DNA of 45,506 nucleotides from Hydrogenophaga sp. Its GTDB lineage: Bacteria; Pseudomonadota; Gammaproteobacteria; Burkholderiales; Burkholderiaceae_C. The position numbers and the translations under genes are program-made. The first letter of the stretch is position 1. Every line of letters begins with the position of its first letter. Below the pieces are notes generated by a model that worked only from the letters and a program-made list of their open reading frames with translations, had not been told where the DNA came from and did no database searches. The DNA is taken from NCBI GenBank assembly GCA_030696525.1, contig JAUYSB010000115.1, positions 1 through 45,506 of the forward strand, written 5' to 3'. Positions 9,869-18,900 of this stretch are shown here, in pieces.

Positions 9869-10375
9869 CTATCTCGAGATGTCTTCCACCGTGATGCGGC
9901 CTTCTTCCAGGTCGATGCGGCTGCGCAGCATGAACTCGATGGGCACGGGCTGGGCCCACAACATGCCACGCAGCATCAGGCTCACGCGGTTGTGGGTGTC
10001 GAGTGCCGACTGTTCGGCCACCAGTTCCACCTCCAGCGTCTTGGGCAGGATGCGGGGCTCGAAACGCAGCAGCGCGCGTTTGATGCCGTTCTCCACCGCC
10101 GAGGCCTGCACCGTGGAGGCGAACTGGCCCGACAGCGTGGGCAGGCCGAAATTGAGCACCGAGTCGGCTGTGTGGGGGTAGCGGCCTGAATCGAACTCGG
10201 CGCCGTGCGCCTCGCAGTTGAACAGCCACTGCAGGTCGCGCAGCACGGCCTGGCGCAGCGACTGCTTGGTCATCACGCGGGACTCGGGCGACTCCACCTT
10301 GTGCTGCGGCTGCAAGTCAACCAGCCTGTCGAGCAGCGAGGGCTGCAGCCGTTCCTGTGCGGTGAGTTCGGGCAT
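9869..10375 (-). CDS. tssE: T6SS baseplate subunit TssE (gp25-like)
   Basis: This is a 168-residue gp25/lysozyme-like baseplate protein that starts sheath polymerisation by presenting a sheath-like strand handshake. The family hallmarks are PSLLDRL at the N-terminus, VLRDLQWLFNCEAH, the SVLNFGLPTLSG motif, and the C-terminal FMLRSRIDLEEGRITVEDI. The length is normal for the family. It lies in the tagJ-tssE-tssF order and ends two bases before the tssF start. A Comamonadaceae-type intergenic repeat separates it from tagJ upstream. Confidence 0.93.
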   Translation of the reverse strand: MPELTAQERLQPSLLDRLVDLQPQHKVESPESRVMTKQSLRQAVLRDLQWLFNCEAHGAEFDSGRYPHTADSVLNFGLPTLSGQFASTVQASAVENGIKRALLRFEPRILPKTLEVELVAEQSALDTHNRVSLMLRGMLWAQPVPIEFMLRSRIDLEEGRITVEDISR

Positions 10376-10393
10376 GGCTCAGCCGCAGCGCAG

Positions 10394-10460
10394 GGCCGCC
10401 CCAAGCAAGGCTGCACCCCCTCGGGGGGCAGCGAATACACGAAGTGATGAGCGTGGGGGC
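10394..10460. repeat. Intergenic GC-rich palindromic repeat (Comamonadaceae type)
   Basis: The spacer between tagJ and tssE holds, read on the plus strand, a GGCCGCCCCAAGCAAGG box, a C5-TC-G6 hairpin core (about 10411-10432) and an AGCGTGGGGGC end. From memory this architecture (a GCCCC-box, CCCCC/GGGGG hairpin and GTGGGGGC end) recurs between genes in Acidovorax, Variovorax and related genomes. Only one copy is visible here, so its repeat status rests on that recollection. It lies inside an operon and could act as an mRNA-stabilising hairpin. Confidence 0.5.
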
Positions 10461-10465
10461 ATGGT

Positions 10466-11272
10466 TCAGGCGGCGCTGGTGTTTGGGTTGAAGTCGATCC
10501 GTTCCAGACCGAGCATGGGGTGTTCGCCCTGGTCGCTGCTGAACATGCGCTGGCCCAGGCCGGTCCACACGTCCGGCCGCGCTTCCAGCCAGTCGGTGCG
10601 GCGGCCAAGTTGCACCGCACCGTCGGTGCTGGTCTGCGAGCCGGGGTAGCGCGAGGGGATGAGCGCCAGCGTTTCGCCGCCGTTGGTGAAGTCCAGGTGG
10701 GCCGGCAGCCACACGTAGTCGCGCAGGTCCTCGGGCTTCTCAAACTTCACGCAGCTCAGCCGCGCCATCGGCACCCAGTAGTAGCGCCCGTTGATGTAGG
10801 CCTCCAGCACCGGGCCGAATCGCATGTCGGCGTCGCTGAGCCACTCGAAGGCCACGCCGTCCAGTTGCCCAGCGCTGGTGGGCGCCAGATCAAAGGCGCG
10901 GGTGCGCAAGGCCTCGCTCGATTCGGCCTCGCCGCGCGCGCCGCGCAAGAGCGACTCGATCAGCAGCGCCGTCCATTCCTCGGGCTCGCCGAACAGCATG
11001 GGCGCGCTCTGGCCCGCAAACACGCGCTCGCGCACCGCCTCGCACTGCACGGCGTCGCTGTACATCTGCTTCATGGGGATGGCCGCGGCGTCGAGCTGGG
11101 CCGCGGTGTCCATCTGTTCGATGGCGCGTTTCCATTGGCCCAGCACACACAGCAGCTGCGCCAGGAAGACGCGCAGCTTGGCGTTGGCGGGTTGTTTGCG
11201 CACCTCGTCGGTCAAGGCCGCCAGGGCCTCGCGCGGCTGGTGGGCGGCAATCAGTTCGGCAGAGGTCGTCAT
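10466..11272 (-). CDS. tagJ: T6SS accessory protein TagJ (ImpE/SciE family)
   Basis: This is a 268-residue cytoplasmic protein of the ImpE/SciE family. The first ~100 residues are TPR-like helices (LIAAHQPREALAALTDEV, KLRVFLAQLLCVLGQWKRA). The C-terminal domain shows the family pattern FEWLSDADMRFGPVLEAYING, YYWVPM and DLRDYVWLPA. In Pseudomonas H1-T6SS, TagJ binds ClpV or the sheath and helps sheath handling, so a similar role with the TssH encoded downstream is likely. GGAG sits 6 nt before the ATG. It lies 30 nt after the divergent hcp gene, and a repeat element separates it from tssE. Confidence 0.9.
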   Translation of the reverse strand: MTTSAELIAAHQPREALAALTDEVRKQPANAKLRVFLAQLLCVLGQWKRAIEQMDTAAQLDAAAIPMKQMYSDAVQCEAVRERVFAGQSAPMLFGEPEEWTALLIESLLRGARGEAESSEALRTRAFDLAPTSAGQLDGVAFEWLSDADMRFGPVLEAYINGRYYWVPMARLSCVKFEKPEDLRDYVWLPAHLDFTNGGETLALIPSRYPGSQTSTDGAVQLGRRTDWLEARPDVWTGLGQRMFSSDQGEHPMLGLERIDFNPNTSAA

Positions 11273-11302
11273 GGCGGCTCCGGTGGGCGGGTGGGACCTG
11301 GG

Positions 11303-11863
11303 TCAGCTGGTCATTGCGCAGGTGCGTACGGCGCCGCGCAGGCCGGAGGCTTGCTGCGGCGCGGTCTTGATCTCCAGCTTGCGGTGCGCGAACACCACGA
11401 TGTCGCAAGGCTGTTTCAGCCGCTTGCTGGTGTAGGAGGAAATGCAGTAGATGCGGGCATCCGACGCGATGATCTCGATCACCGGCTCGGCCTGGGTGGA
11501 CTGCGCGTTGCCGCCCGCGCGGTAGACCTGAACCGTCGCCTTGACATCGAGCTTGCCGTTGTTGAGCAGGCTGTAGAGCGAGGCGGTGGCGGCGTCGCTT
11601 TGCCGCACCACCACCAGTGGCGAGAGGCTGGCCTTGTACTTCTTGTCGCTGCCCTGCTGCACCTGGTGCGCAAACATGAAGTAGCCCTGGATGTCCATGT
11701 GCGGCTTGCCGTCGCCGAAGGCCCGGTTGGATTCGCCTTCCACCGGCGCCCCGCCGGACTCGACCACCATGAACATGTCCATGCCCATCTCCGGGTTGAT
11801 CGAGAGTTCGGCGATGCGCAGCACCTCGTCGATGTCCAGCAAGCCGTCGCTGTTGAAGCTCAT
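11303..11863 (-). CDS. Divergent Hcp-family tube protein
   Basis: This 186-residue protein looks like an Hcp (DUF796) relative but is far from the canonical Hcp at 26425. The pattern still aligns: VEGESN for GEAT/GEST, the HMDIQGYFMFAHQV strand, then SPLVVVRQSDAATASLY and NNGKLDVKATVQVYRAGG, matching canonical FAKRFDNASPTL and SGKHFKEATLSMSKAGG. It has an extra ~28-residue N-terminus and a C-terminal tail (RKLEIKTAPQQASG onward) with a late cysteine. Hcp forms the hexameric rings of the secreted inner tube. This version could be an alternative ring, a cap or starter ring, or a cargo-specific tube subunit. AAGGGGA precedes the ATG. It lies between mltA-like and tagJ in the minus operon. Hcp fold assignment is fairly confident; the role is open. 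Confidence 0.8.
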   Translation of the reverse strand: MSFNSDGLLDIDEVLRIAELSINPEMGMDMFMVVESGGAPVEGESNRAFGDGKPHMDIQGYFMFAHQVQQGSDKKYKASLSPLVVVRQSDAATASLYSLLNNGKLDVKATVQVYRAGGNAQSTQAEPVIEIIASDARIYCISSYTSKRLKQPCDIVVFAHRKLEIKTAPQQASGLRGAVRTCAMTS

Positions 11864-11896
11864 GGTGGTCCCCTTGTCGTGGCGTGGGTGGGTGGC

Positions 11897-13516
11897 TCAG
11901 TCGGGCGCGTTGCTGCAGAAGCCGTCGTCGACCAGGCAGTCGGGCAGCTCATCGGGCGAGGGCGGTGGCGCGCCGCGCAGGCGCACCGAGGTGTCCACCG
12001 CCGAGACCTTGAAGCCGCGCGGCAGCAGCACCCACATCTGGCCGCGTTCCTTCATGCGCCGGGCCGAGTTGCGGGCCTGGGTGCCGAAGCCGAAAAAGTA
12101 GTCGGCGCGGGCCACACCGCGGATGGCGCCGCCGGTGTCCTGCGCCACGGTGAGGCGGCGCAGCGGCTTGGCCTGGCCGGGCTCGCGGGTGGAGATGAAG
12201 ACCGGGAAGCCCAGCGGCGTGGCGCGCGGGTCCACTGCGATGGAACGCTGCGCCGTCAGCGGCACGCCCATGGCGCCGATGGGGCCGTCGTCGGCCACCT
12301 TGTTCTCGCGGAAGAACACGTAGCTCGGGTCGGTGATGCGCGCGGGCCCGGCCGGCGTGCGCGCCGCCGTGCCGGTGCGCCCGGTGGGTGTGTTCAAGGT
12401 GGCCAGCTTGAAGCCGCGGGTGCGCAGCACGCCGTTTTCTTCGTCCTCGTCTTCGATGTCGAGTTCGACCTCGCCGCCGCGCAGCTTGACCTTGCTGTTG
12501 CTGGTGAGGGTGGGCTTGAACGCGTGGCCGTTCTGCTCGGCAAAGGACACGCGGATGGTGGACCCATCGGTGAGCTGGATGCGGCCGCTGCCCTGGATCT
12601 GGGTTTCGTACAAGGCCACCGGGTCGTTCACGAAGGCGATCACGGCGGCGTTGGGGGCGCCCAGGCGCTCGATCTCCTCACGTGTGTAGTAGGGCACCAG
12701 CCGGCGGCCATCGGCGCGCAGGCGGATTTTTTTGTCCAGCGCGGTGTAGTTCAGCGCGGTCAGGTCGATCAGGTACGCGCCCGGACTGTTGAGGTCCTGC
12801 GTGGTCATGGTGGTCTGCAGCGTCACCGTCCTGCCTTGCACGCGGGCCAGGGCCGAGGCCTGCCGGCGCTGGGCCGCGCTCACGCGGCGCGCGTCCAGAA
12901 TGACCATGTCCTCCGGCGTGGCGTACACCGGGTGGATGTAGGGCTGCTGGTAGCGGCGGCTGCCCTGCAGCAGGGTTTCGAAATAGCCGGTCACCACCCC
13001 ATCAGAGGACGCGGTGCTGGCGTCCTGGATGCGGTAGGCCGCGAACTCGCGCTCGAAGAAGGCCGCGATCTCGGCGCGGTTGTTGGCCCGGACCCGGGCC
13101 GCGCGCTCGCACAGGGCTTTCCAGGTGGCGTCGGTGCGGGCCTTGACGCCGCAGCTCTCCAGAAACGCGGGCCAGGTCTCGACCATGTTGTCGTCGCGCC
13201 AGCCCGGCACGTCGGCAAAAGGCTGCAGCGAGTAGCGCGCGCCCGCGGTCACAAAGGTCTGGGCTTCGCCAGCGGTGCTGCTGGCCACGGGGGGGCGGGG
13301 GGCTGCTGCGGGCGCTGGCGCGGTGGTGGATGGGGTTGCGGCCACGGCGGATGTGGCCGGCGCAGGTGCGGCAGGGGCCGCCACGGTTTCGGTGGGCAGC
13401 ACGATCGCCTGGCGCGGCGCGCCAGCGCAGCCGCCCAGAGTGGCGGCCAGCGCCAGCCACAGCGCGCTGGCGCGCCGCCGGGCCGGGTGTTCGGCGTGGG
13501 GAGAAAGCGGGTTCAT
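11897..13516 (-). CDS. mltA: MltA-type lytic murein transglycosylase lipoprotein
   Basis: This is a 539-residue lipoprotein (signal peptide with lipobox LGGC, lipidated Cys30). It is followed by an Ala/Pro-rich linker (about 40-100) and then an MltA domain. MltA cuts peptidoglycan glycan strands to leave 1,6-anhydro ends. The catalytic 3D domain is seen near the C-terminus in QDTGGAIRGVARADYFFG, whose aspartates match the catalytic positions of E. coli MltA; DPRATPLGFPVF is also family-like. An acidic DIEDEDEENGVL insert is unusual. The ATG at 13516 has AGGTGA 5 nt upstream; the longer frame to 14164 is a ppkA shadow. It sits inside the T6SS operon between ppkA and the divergent hcp, which suggests a dedicated wall-opening role for TssJLM assembly. 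It could instead be the ordinary housekeeping MltA. Confidence 0.93.
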   Translation of the reverse strand: MNPLSPHAEHPARRRASALWLALAATLGGCAGAPRQAIVLPTETVAAPAAPAPATSAVAATPSTTAPAPAAAPRPPVASSTAGEAQTFVTAGARYSLQPFADVPGWRDDNMVETWPAFLESCGVKARTDATWKALCERAARVRANNRAEIAAFFEREFAAYRIQDASTASSDGVVTGYFETLLQGSRRYQQPYIHPVYATPEDMVILDARRVSAAQRRQASALARVQGRTVTLQTTMTTQDLNSPGAYLIDLTALNYTALDKKIRLRADGRRLVPYYTREEIERLGAPNAAVIAFVNDPVALYETQIQGSGRIQLTDGSTIRVSFAEQNGHAFKPTLTSNSKVKLRGGEVELDIEDEDEENGVLRTRGFKLATLNTPTGRTGTAARTPAGPARITDPSYVFFRENKVADDGPIGAMGVPLTAQRSIAVDPRATPLGFPVFISTREPGQAKPLRRLTVAQDTGGAIRGVARADYFFGFGTQARNSARRMKERGQMWVLLPRGFKVSAVDTSVRLRGAPPPSPDELPDCLVDDGFCSNAPD

Positions 13517-13560
13517 GGGGTCACCTGTGAAGCCTGTTTTGCAGCGTAGGGTGCGGCCGG

Positions 13561-15345
13561 CTATTGCTGCTGGATGCTGAACTGCGCCGCGCCATAGCGG
13601 TCGTCGCAGGGCTTGTTGGCGTCGCACACCGGCGTGCCCAGGAAAGGCGAGGGCCCGGTCTGGTGGGCGGCATCGATGGCTTGCGCCACCGCAGCGGGGA
13701 ATTGCGAGAACAGGTCGTCGCGCTGCACGCCGGCCGAGCTGTGGTCGCGTGGCTCGGCGCTCACCACGGCCAGCAGGTGGTCGGTGCCGACCGGACCGCC
13801 GGCCACCAGCGCCCAGGCCGGGCGCGGCAGCGCCAGCGGTTTGTTGGCCTCGATCTGGTTGTGTTTGTCCAGCGCGTTGGGGAACAGGATGTTGAAGTTG
13901 CCGTCGGCCGAGGCCAGGTAGACGTAGAGGTGGCCGGCACGTGCGCTCTCCACCGTGAAGGCAAATTTGTCGACGCCGATCTTCACCACCGACTTGGGCA
14001 CCGTGACCCGCACCGGGATGTCGGGGTTGGCCTGGGCCAGCATCTCGTTCAGCGCGACGGCGGGTGTGAACGGCCGTTTGGCGGGCGCCGGCGGCTCGGC
14101 CGGTGTGGCGGGCGCCACGCTGGTGGTGGCCACCTGTTCGACGGGGCCTGACTGGCTCCACCACACCCCGGCCACCGCCGCCAACACGGCGGCCGCGGCC
14201 ACGCCAGCGAGCAGCAGGCCCTTGCCCGAGCGGCTGGCCGCAGGGGCCGCCGGTGTGGCGCTGGGGGCGCTTTGTGCTGGCCGCGAGGGCGGCGGGGTGA
14301 GGATGCGGGTGGGCGCATCGCCCGACTCCAGGCCGAACAGCTGGCGCATCTCCAGCATGGACTGCGGCCGGTCGTCCGGGTGCACCCGCAGGGCCTGGTC
14401 AATGGCCTGCAGAAAACGTTCGCTGTAGCCGGCCAGCGGTGGCGTGCGGCCCGCCAGCGGCTGGTAGCCGTCTTTCATCATGCGGCCCACCGAAGGCACA
14501 GGCGTCTTGCCCATCACCGCAAAGTGCAGCACCGCGCCGAGCGCGTACACGTCGGTCCACGGGCCCTGTTTCATGTCGGGCGTTTCGGCGTACTGCTCCA
14601 CCGGCGCGTAGCCGGGCTTGAGGATGACGGTGATGGCCTGTGTCATGTCGGAAATGACCCGCCGCGCGGCGCCGAAGTCCAGCACCACCGGCAGCCCGCT
14701 GTCTTCGAGCAGCAGGATGTTGTCGGGCGCGATGTCGCGGTGGTAGCAGTGGGCGCCGTGCATCACCGCCAGCGCCTGGGTCACGCTGTCGAGCACGCCC
14801 AGCAGCCAGGTTTCGCTGGGCGGCTCGGGCATGGCGGCCAGCGCCTGTTTGAGCGTGTCGCCGCGGTAGAAGGGCATCACCATGTAGGTGGTGCCTTTGT
14901 CCTGCCAGAAGCGGTAGACCTTGAGCAGCGAGGGGTGGTCGAACTGCGCCAGCAGCCGGGCTTCGTTGATGAAGCTGCGCATGCCGGCATCGAAGGTTTC
15001 CTGGTGGCGCTCCGAGCGTGCGGTCACGCTGCCGTCCTGGCGCCGCACGGCCAGCGCGCTGGGCAGGTATTCCTTGAGGGCCACCACGCGCTCCAGCGTC
15101 TGGTCCCAGGCCTTGTAGACGATGCCAAAGCCGCCCTGTCCGACCAGCTCGGTGATGCGGAACTCGGCCACGTCGGTGCCCACGGACAGCACTTCGGAGC
15201 TGGCGCTGCCGGCCTCGGTTTCGGCCGCAGCCGTGGGGCTGGCGGGGGTCGCGCTGTTGCCGCTAAGCACCACGGTGACGCCGTCGTTGTCGTTGGGCGG
15301 CGGTTCGCCGGGGCGGGTGATCATGCGGGTGCTGTCGTCGCTCAT
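13561..15345 (-). CDS. ppkA: T6SS serine/threonine kinase PpkA, DUF4384-linked
   Basis: This is a 594-residue Hanks-type kinase. The N-terminal ~55 residues are Ser/Ala/Thr-rich. The kinase domain (about 60-335) has the Gly loop GQGGFG, the VALKE lysine (Lys91), HRD at 202-204 and DFGAAR at 223-228, with activation-loop end GYAPVEQY. The usual lysine of HRDxKPxN is replaced by Ala (HRDIAPDN). A transmembrane helix (about 372-394) is followed by a Pro-rich linker and a periplasmic DUF4384-like domain, with a cysteine pair near the end (VCDANKPCDD). PpkA phosphorylates the FHA protein to switch on T6SS firing. The counterparts here are tagH and pppA in the plus operon. The ATG is 3 nt after the tagF stop, with GAAGG as its ribosome site. 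Confidence 0.93.
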   Translation of the reverse strand: MSDDSTRMITRPGEPPPNDNDGVTVVLSGNSATPASPTAAAETEAGSASSEVLSVGTDVAEFRITELVGQGGFGIVYKAWDQTLERVVALKEYLPSALAVRRQDGSVTARSERHQETFDAGMRSFINEARLLAQFDHPSLLKVYRFWQDKGTTYMVMPFYRGDTLKQALAAMPEPPSETWLLGVLDSVTQALAVMHGAHCYHRDIAPDNILLLEDSGLPVVLDFGAARRVISDMTQAITVILKPGYAPVEQYAETPDMKQGPWTDVYALGAVLHFAVMGKTPVPSVGRMMKDGYQPLAGRTPPLAGYSERFLQAIDQALRVHPDDRPQSMLEMRQLFGLESGDAPTRILTPPPSRPAQSAPSATPAAPAASRSGKGLLLAGVAAAAVLAAVAGVWWSQSGPVEQVATTSVAPATPAEPPAPAKRPFTPAVALNEMLAQANPDIPVRVTVPKSVVKIGVDKFAFTVESARAGHLYVYLASADGNFNILFPNALDKHNQIEANKPLALPRPAWALVAGGPVGTDHLLAVVSAEPRDHSSAGVQRDDLFSQFPAAVAQAIDAAHQTGPSPFLGTPVCDANKPCDDRYGAAQFSIQQQ

Positions 15346-15348
15346 CGT

Positions 15349-15960
15349 TCAGGCCTTCACCGGCAGCCAGTCCGGGTTCATGAACATGTCCACAAAACGC
15401 GCGGCACCGGGCAGGCCGGGCACGCGCAGCGTGCGCGGCGCGGCGTCGTGGGCCATGGGCCACCAGACCGATTCGTCGGGGGCCGGTGCGGCCGGCATCT
15501 CGGGCCACACAGCGTCGGCGGCAGGCCGTTCGGTCAGGGCCTGGGTCAGCCGGGCGTCGAAGCGCGCCACATCGTCCTCGTGGTCCAGCGCGGCCAGCAG
15601 GCTGTGCCCCACGCGTTGCCACCACCACGCCGCCCACTGGGGCGACAGGCCCACGGCCACCGGTGTGACCACCGTCAGCGGGAAGTAGCGGCCCACCGCG
15701 TCCACCGAGGGCATCATCACACCCAGCCAGGCGCGCTGTGCCACCAACTCGTGGCCCAGCATGAACTGCCACACGGGGGCTTGCAGGTAGTGCGTCAGCC
15801 AGTCGGCATGGGCGTGCCGCAGCTGGGCCATGCCGTCCTGCAGCCAGCCGTCCCAGGCATGGGTGAAGCCGTGGTCGAGCCGGCGCTGCGCAAAGTCACC
15901 GCTGCCCGGCAGCTTGCCGAACCAGCCGGTGTGCGAGGGGGCGTCGGCCAGGTGGGTCAC
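15349..15960 (-). CDS. tagF: T6SS-associated regulator TagF
   Basis: This is a 203-residue TagF (ImpM/DUF2094 family). The diagnostic N-terminus HTGWFGKLPGSGDFAQRR is present, followed by GRYFPLTVV and SVWW motifs. In other systems TagF is a post-translational brake that binds the FHA protein and silences T6SS independently of PpkA. The GTG start at 15960 overlaps the tssM stop as GTGA, with GGAG 7 nt upstream. The longer frame to 17199 is only a tssM shadow. Its position between tssM and ppkA places the repressor and the activator side by side. Here it is a stand-alone protein, whereas in some species it is fused to PppA. Confidence 0.93.
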   Translation of the reverse strand: MTHLADAPSHTGWFGKLPGSGDFAQRRLDHGFTHAWDGWLQDGMAQLRHAHADWLTHYLQAPVWQFMLGHELVAQRAWLGVMMPSVDAVGRYFPLTVVTPVAVGLSPQWAAWWWQRVGHSLLAALDHEDDVARFDARLTQALTERPAADAVWPEMPAAPAPDESVWWPMAHDAAPRTLRVPGLPGAARFVDMFMNPDWLPVKA

Positions 15961-18900
15961 AGGCGCTCCGGGCAGGTGAACTCGCGCAACTCGCGCAGGC
16001 GGAAGGGGTTTTGCACGCTGTTGGCCGTGACCTCGAACCTGGCCTTGCGGCTGTCGAGCGTGAAGGTGGCGAAGAACTTTTCCGGGCCGCTGCCGGGCTC
16101 GACCGTGATGCGGTCGAACAGGCGGTACAGCGCCCAGGGGCCGTCGATCACGAAGCCCGATTCGCCGCTGGGCGAGGCCGGGCTGACCTGCAGCCGCACC
16201 TGGCCGCTGCCGCGCTGGCCGGGCCATTGCACCGAGGTTGGCACCACCGGGCCGTGGGCGTACTTCACCAGCTGGCCGTCCACATCGAGGATGAACTGGG
16301 TGATGCCGGCGTCCATCTCCACTGGCCGGAAATCCAGCCGCAGCCCCGGGGTGCGTGCGCCGCCGCGGAAGAACACCTCCTTGATGCGGTTGGCGCGCTC
16401 GAACTCCTTGAGCGCAGGGGCCGACAGGGCCGCGCCCTCGCCCTGCGGGCGGTAGCGCCAGGGCGTCACGCCGGTGTCCACCAGGGTGGCCAGGCGCTGC
16501 GTGAAGAACTGGTCCATCTTGCCGCCGGGGCCGAACAGCTCGCCAAAGTCTTCGGGCAAGACCTCGCGGGTGGCGTTGGCGGTCAGCGGGTAGCGCCCGG
16601 CCACGGCGGTGGTGCAGAAGCTGCTGACGGGGCCCAGGTCCATGCTGAGGTTGGCGCGCTGCGCGCCCTGGGCCTGGGCATTGCCGGTCTGGCTGATGGT
16701 CTCCAGCATGGAGCGCATGGGTTCGGGCAGGCGGGCCGCCTCGGCCTTGATGCGGTTGGCGGCTTCGGCCGGCGGCGGCGTGGAGCGCGACTTCACCGCC
16801 GTGTCCACCGCGTTGAGGTGCACGTACACGTCGTTGAACAGCTTGAGCGCATCGTCCAGCGGGGCGGGGCCCGAGCCCGCGCCTTGCACCAGCCGGCGCA
16901 GCGCGATGAAGCGGTCGTCCACCAGCGACTCGATGGGTTTGCCGGCCGCCACCGGCGCCACCTGGGTGGGCGAGCCCAGCACCGCTTCCAGGCTCTTGCG
17001 TGTGCGGTTGACCGACTCGGCGGCCTTGTCCACCACCGTCTTCTGCGCCTCCGGCGTGACCAGGGTCACCTCGTTGACCACCGCGCGCAGGAACTGGGCC
17101 AAGGGCGAATCGGCGCCCGAAAGGATGCGCGCGATCTGGATGTTCTTCTCGATGCTGTCGCCGCGCACGATGCGGATGTCGGCCAGCAGCTCCTCCCACT
17201 GTTTGGCGTACTCGCCGAGGTAGAGCGTGCGCACCCGGTCGGTGACGGCGCCTTGCGAGGCCAGGCCCTTGGTCGCGTTGGCGTTCAGCCCCAGCACCCA
17301 GGGTTCTTCGGCCAGCAGCACGGCCGCCACTTTTTCGAGTTCGATCTGGAAGCGCCGGCTGTAACCCGCCTTGGTGAAAGTGCCCGACACGCCTTCGGTC
17401 AGCGGCTTGCCACTGGCGCGCTGCAACACCAGCGGTGCCGACGGACCGGCCGCCGCCGCCACGCTGAAGGCCTGCACGTCGCCCGCAAACTGCATGCGCT
17501 TGAGACGGCTGTAGATGCGCTGCTCCAGCGAGTAGCTCGCCAGCAGGGCGCGCACGCTCTGGATCAGCTGCTGATCGACGATGGCGCTGGAGCGCACCGG
17601 GCCCTGGGCCAGCAAGACGTCGAGCTGTTTGAACATGGCCGCGCGGGTGGCGTCGTTCACGCCGCGGTCCAGCAGGTTGCGCTCCCAGTCCAGCGTGATC
17701 CAGGCCTTGAGCGCCTCGGGGTCGTAGCGCTCGGGGGTGGCCAGCATGAGGTAGGCCTTAAGCGCTTCGTAGGTCAGCTCCAGGTTGTCGCTGCGGCTGG
17801 AGCGCAGGATGTTCTCCAGCCGGCGCGCCACCTCGGGCATCATCACGCTGGACACCAGCTGCTGGTCCACCGCCAGCGCGGCGGCGTCGAGCTTGTCGCC
17901 CTGGTAGAGGCCAAAGGTCATGGCCGTGGGCACCGAACCTTCGGGGTTCAGCGGCGTGATCCAGACGTCACGCACCGCCTGCAGGCGCTCGGCGATGGCG
18001 GGCAGCGGGCTGCCGGCACCGGCCACAAAGGATTTGCGGGTTTCCTCCAGCTGCGCCACCTGCTGGGACACAGCCGCCAGGTAATCCTTGTTGCGCACAA
18101 AACTGTAGCCCCAGGCCGCCACCACCGCCGAGGCCGCGAGCAACATGCCGGCGATGCCGGCCGCGCGCAGCAGGTGGCGCCGCCGCTCCTGCGCCAGGTT
18201 CAGGCCGGCGAGGTTCTTCTCGGGAAACACCACCTCGCGCACCAGGCGCAGCAGGAAGAAGCTCTTGCCGCTGCCGGCACGCGGCGCCACCATGGCGCGG
18301 TCCAGGCCAAAGGTGCGCGAGAGCGTGCCCATCATGCGGTCGATGGGGCTGCCCTCCTGCGTGCCGCTGGTGAAGTAGACGCCCCGCACCAGGGCCGGCT
18401 GCTGCGCCTTGCTGGGCGCGAACACCTCATCGAAGAACTCGATCAGCCCGCCTTCCAGGCTGGAGAGCTGGGTGGGAAAGCCGAAGATGGTCGCGCGGCG
18501 CACCGGGTCGGTCTCGCGTTGCAGACGCTCCACCAGGCCGTCGCACAGGCGTTCGCTGAGGCGGCGCAGTTCGCGTTGCACCGACGCACCCAGCGGCGCG
18601 TTGCCCGGGCCTTCCTGCGGCAGGGTGAAACCCCACACCTGGGCGCGCTGGTCCTTGCCGAATTCGGCGAAATACTCGACGAAGCCATTGAGCAAATCGG
18701 TCTTGGTGACCAGCACATACACCGGCAGGCGCACGCCCAGCGTGGTCTGCAGTTCGTGCAGGCGGCGGCGCAAGCTGCTGGCCAGTTCGCTGCGCTGCTC
18801 TGGGCGCAGCTGGATCAGGTCGGGCACGCTCAGGGTGAGGAAAACGCCGTTGAGCGGGCGGCGTGGCCGCGTTTTCTTGAGCAAGGCCAGAAAGCTGTCC

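Noticed and set aside
10520-13549. 1009-codon open frame on the plus strand opposite tagJ, hcp-like and mltA
   Set aside because: Antisense shadow with no domain and no start signal.
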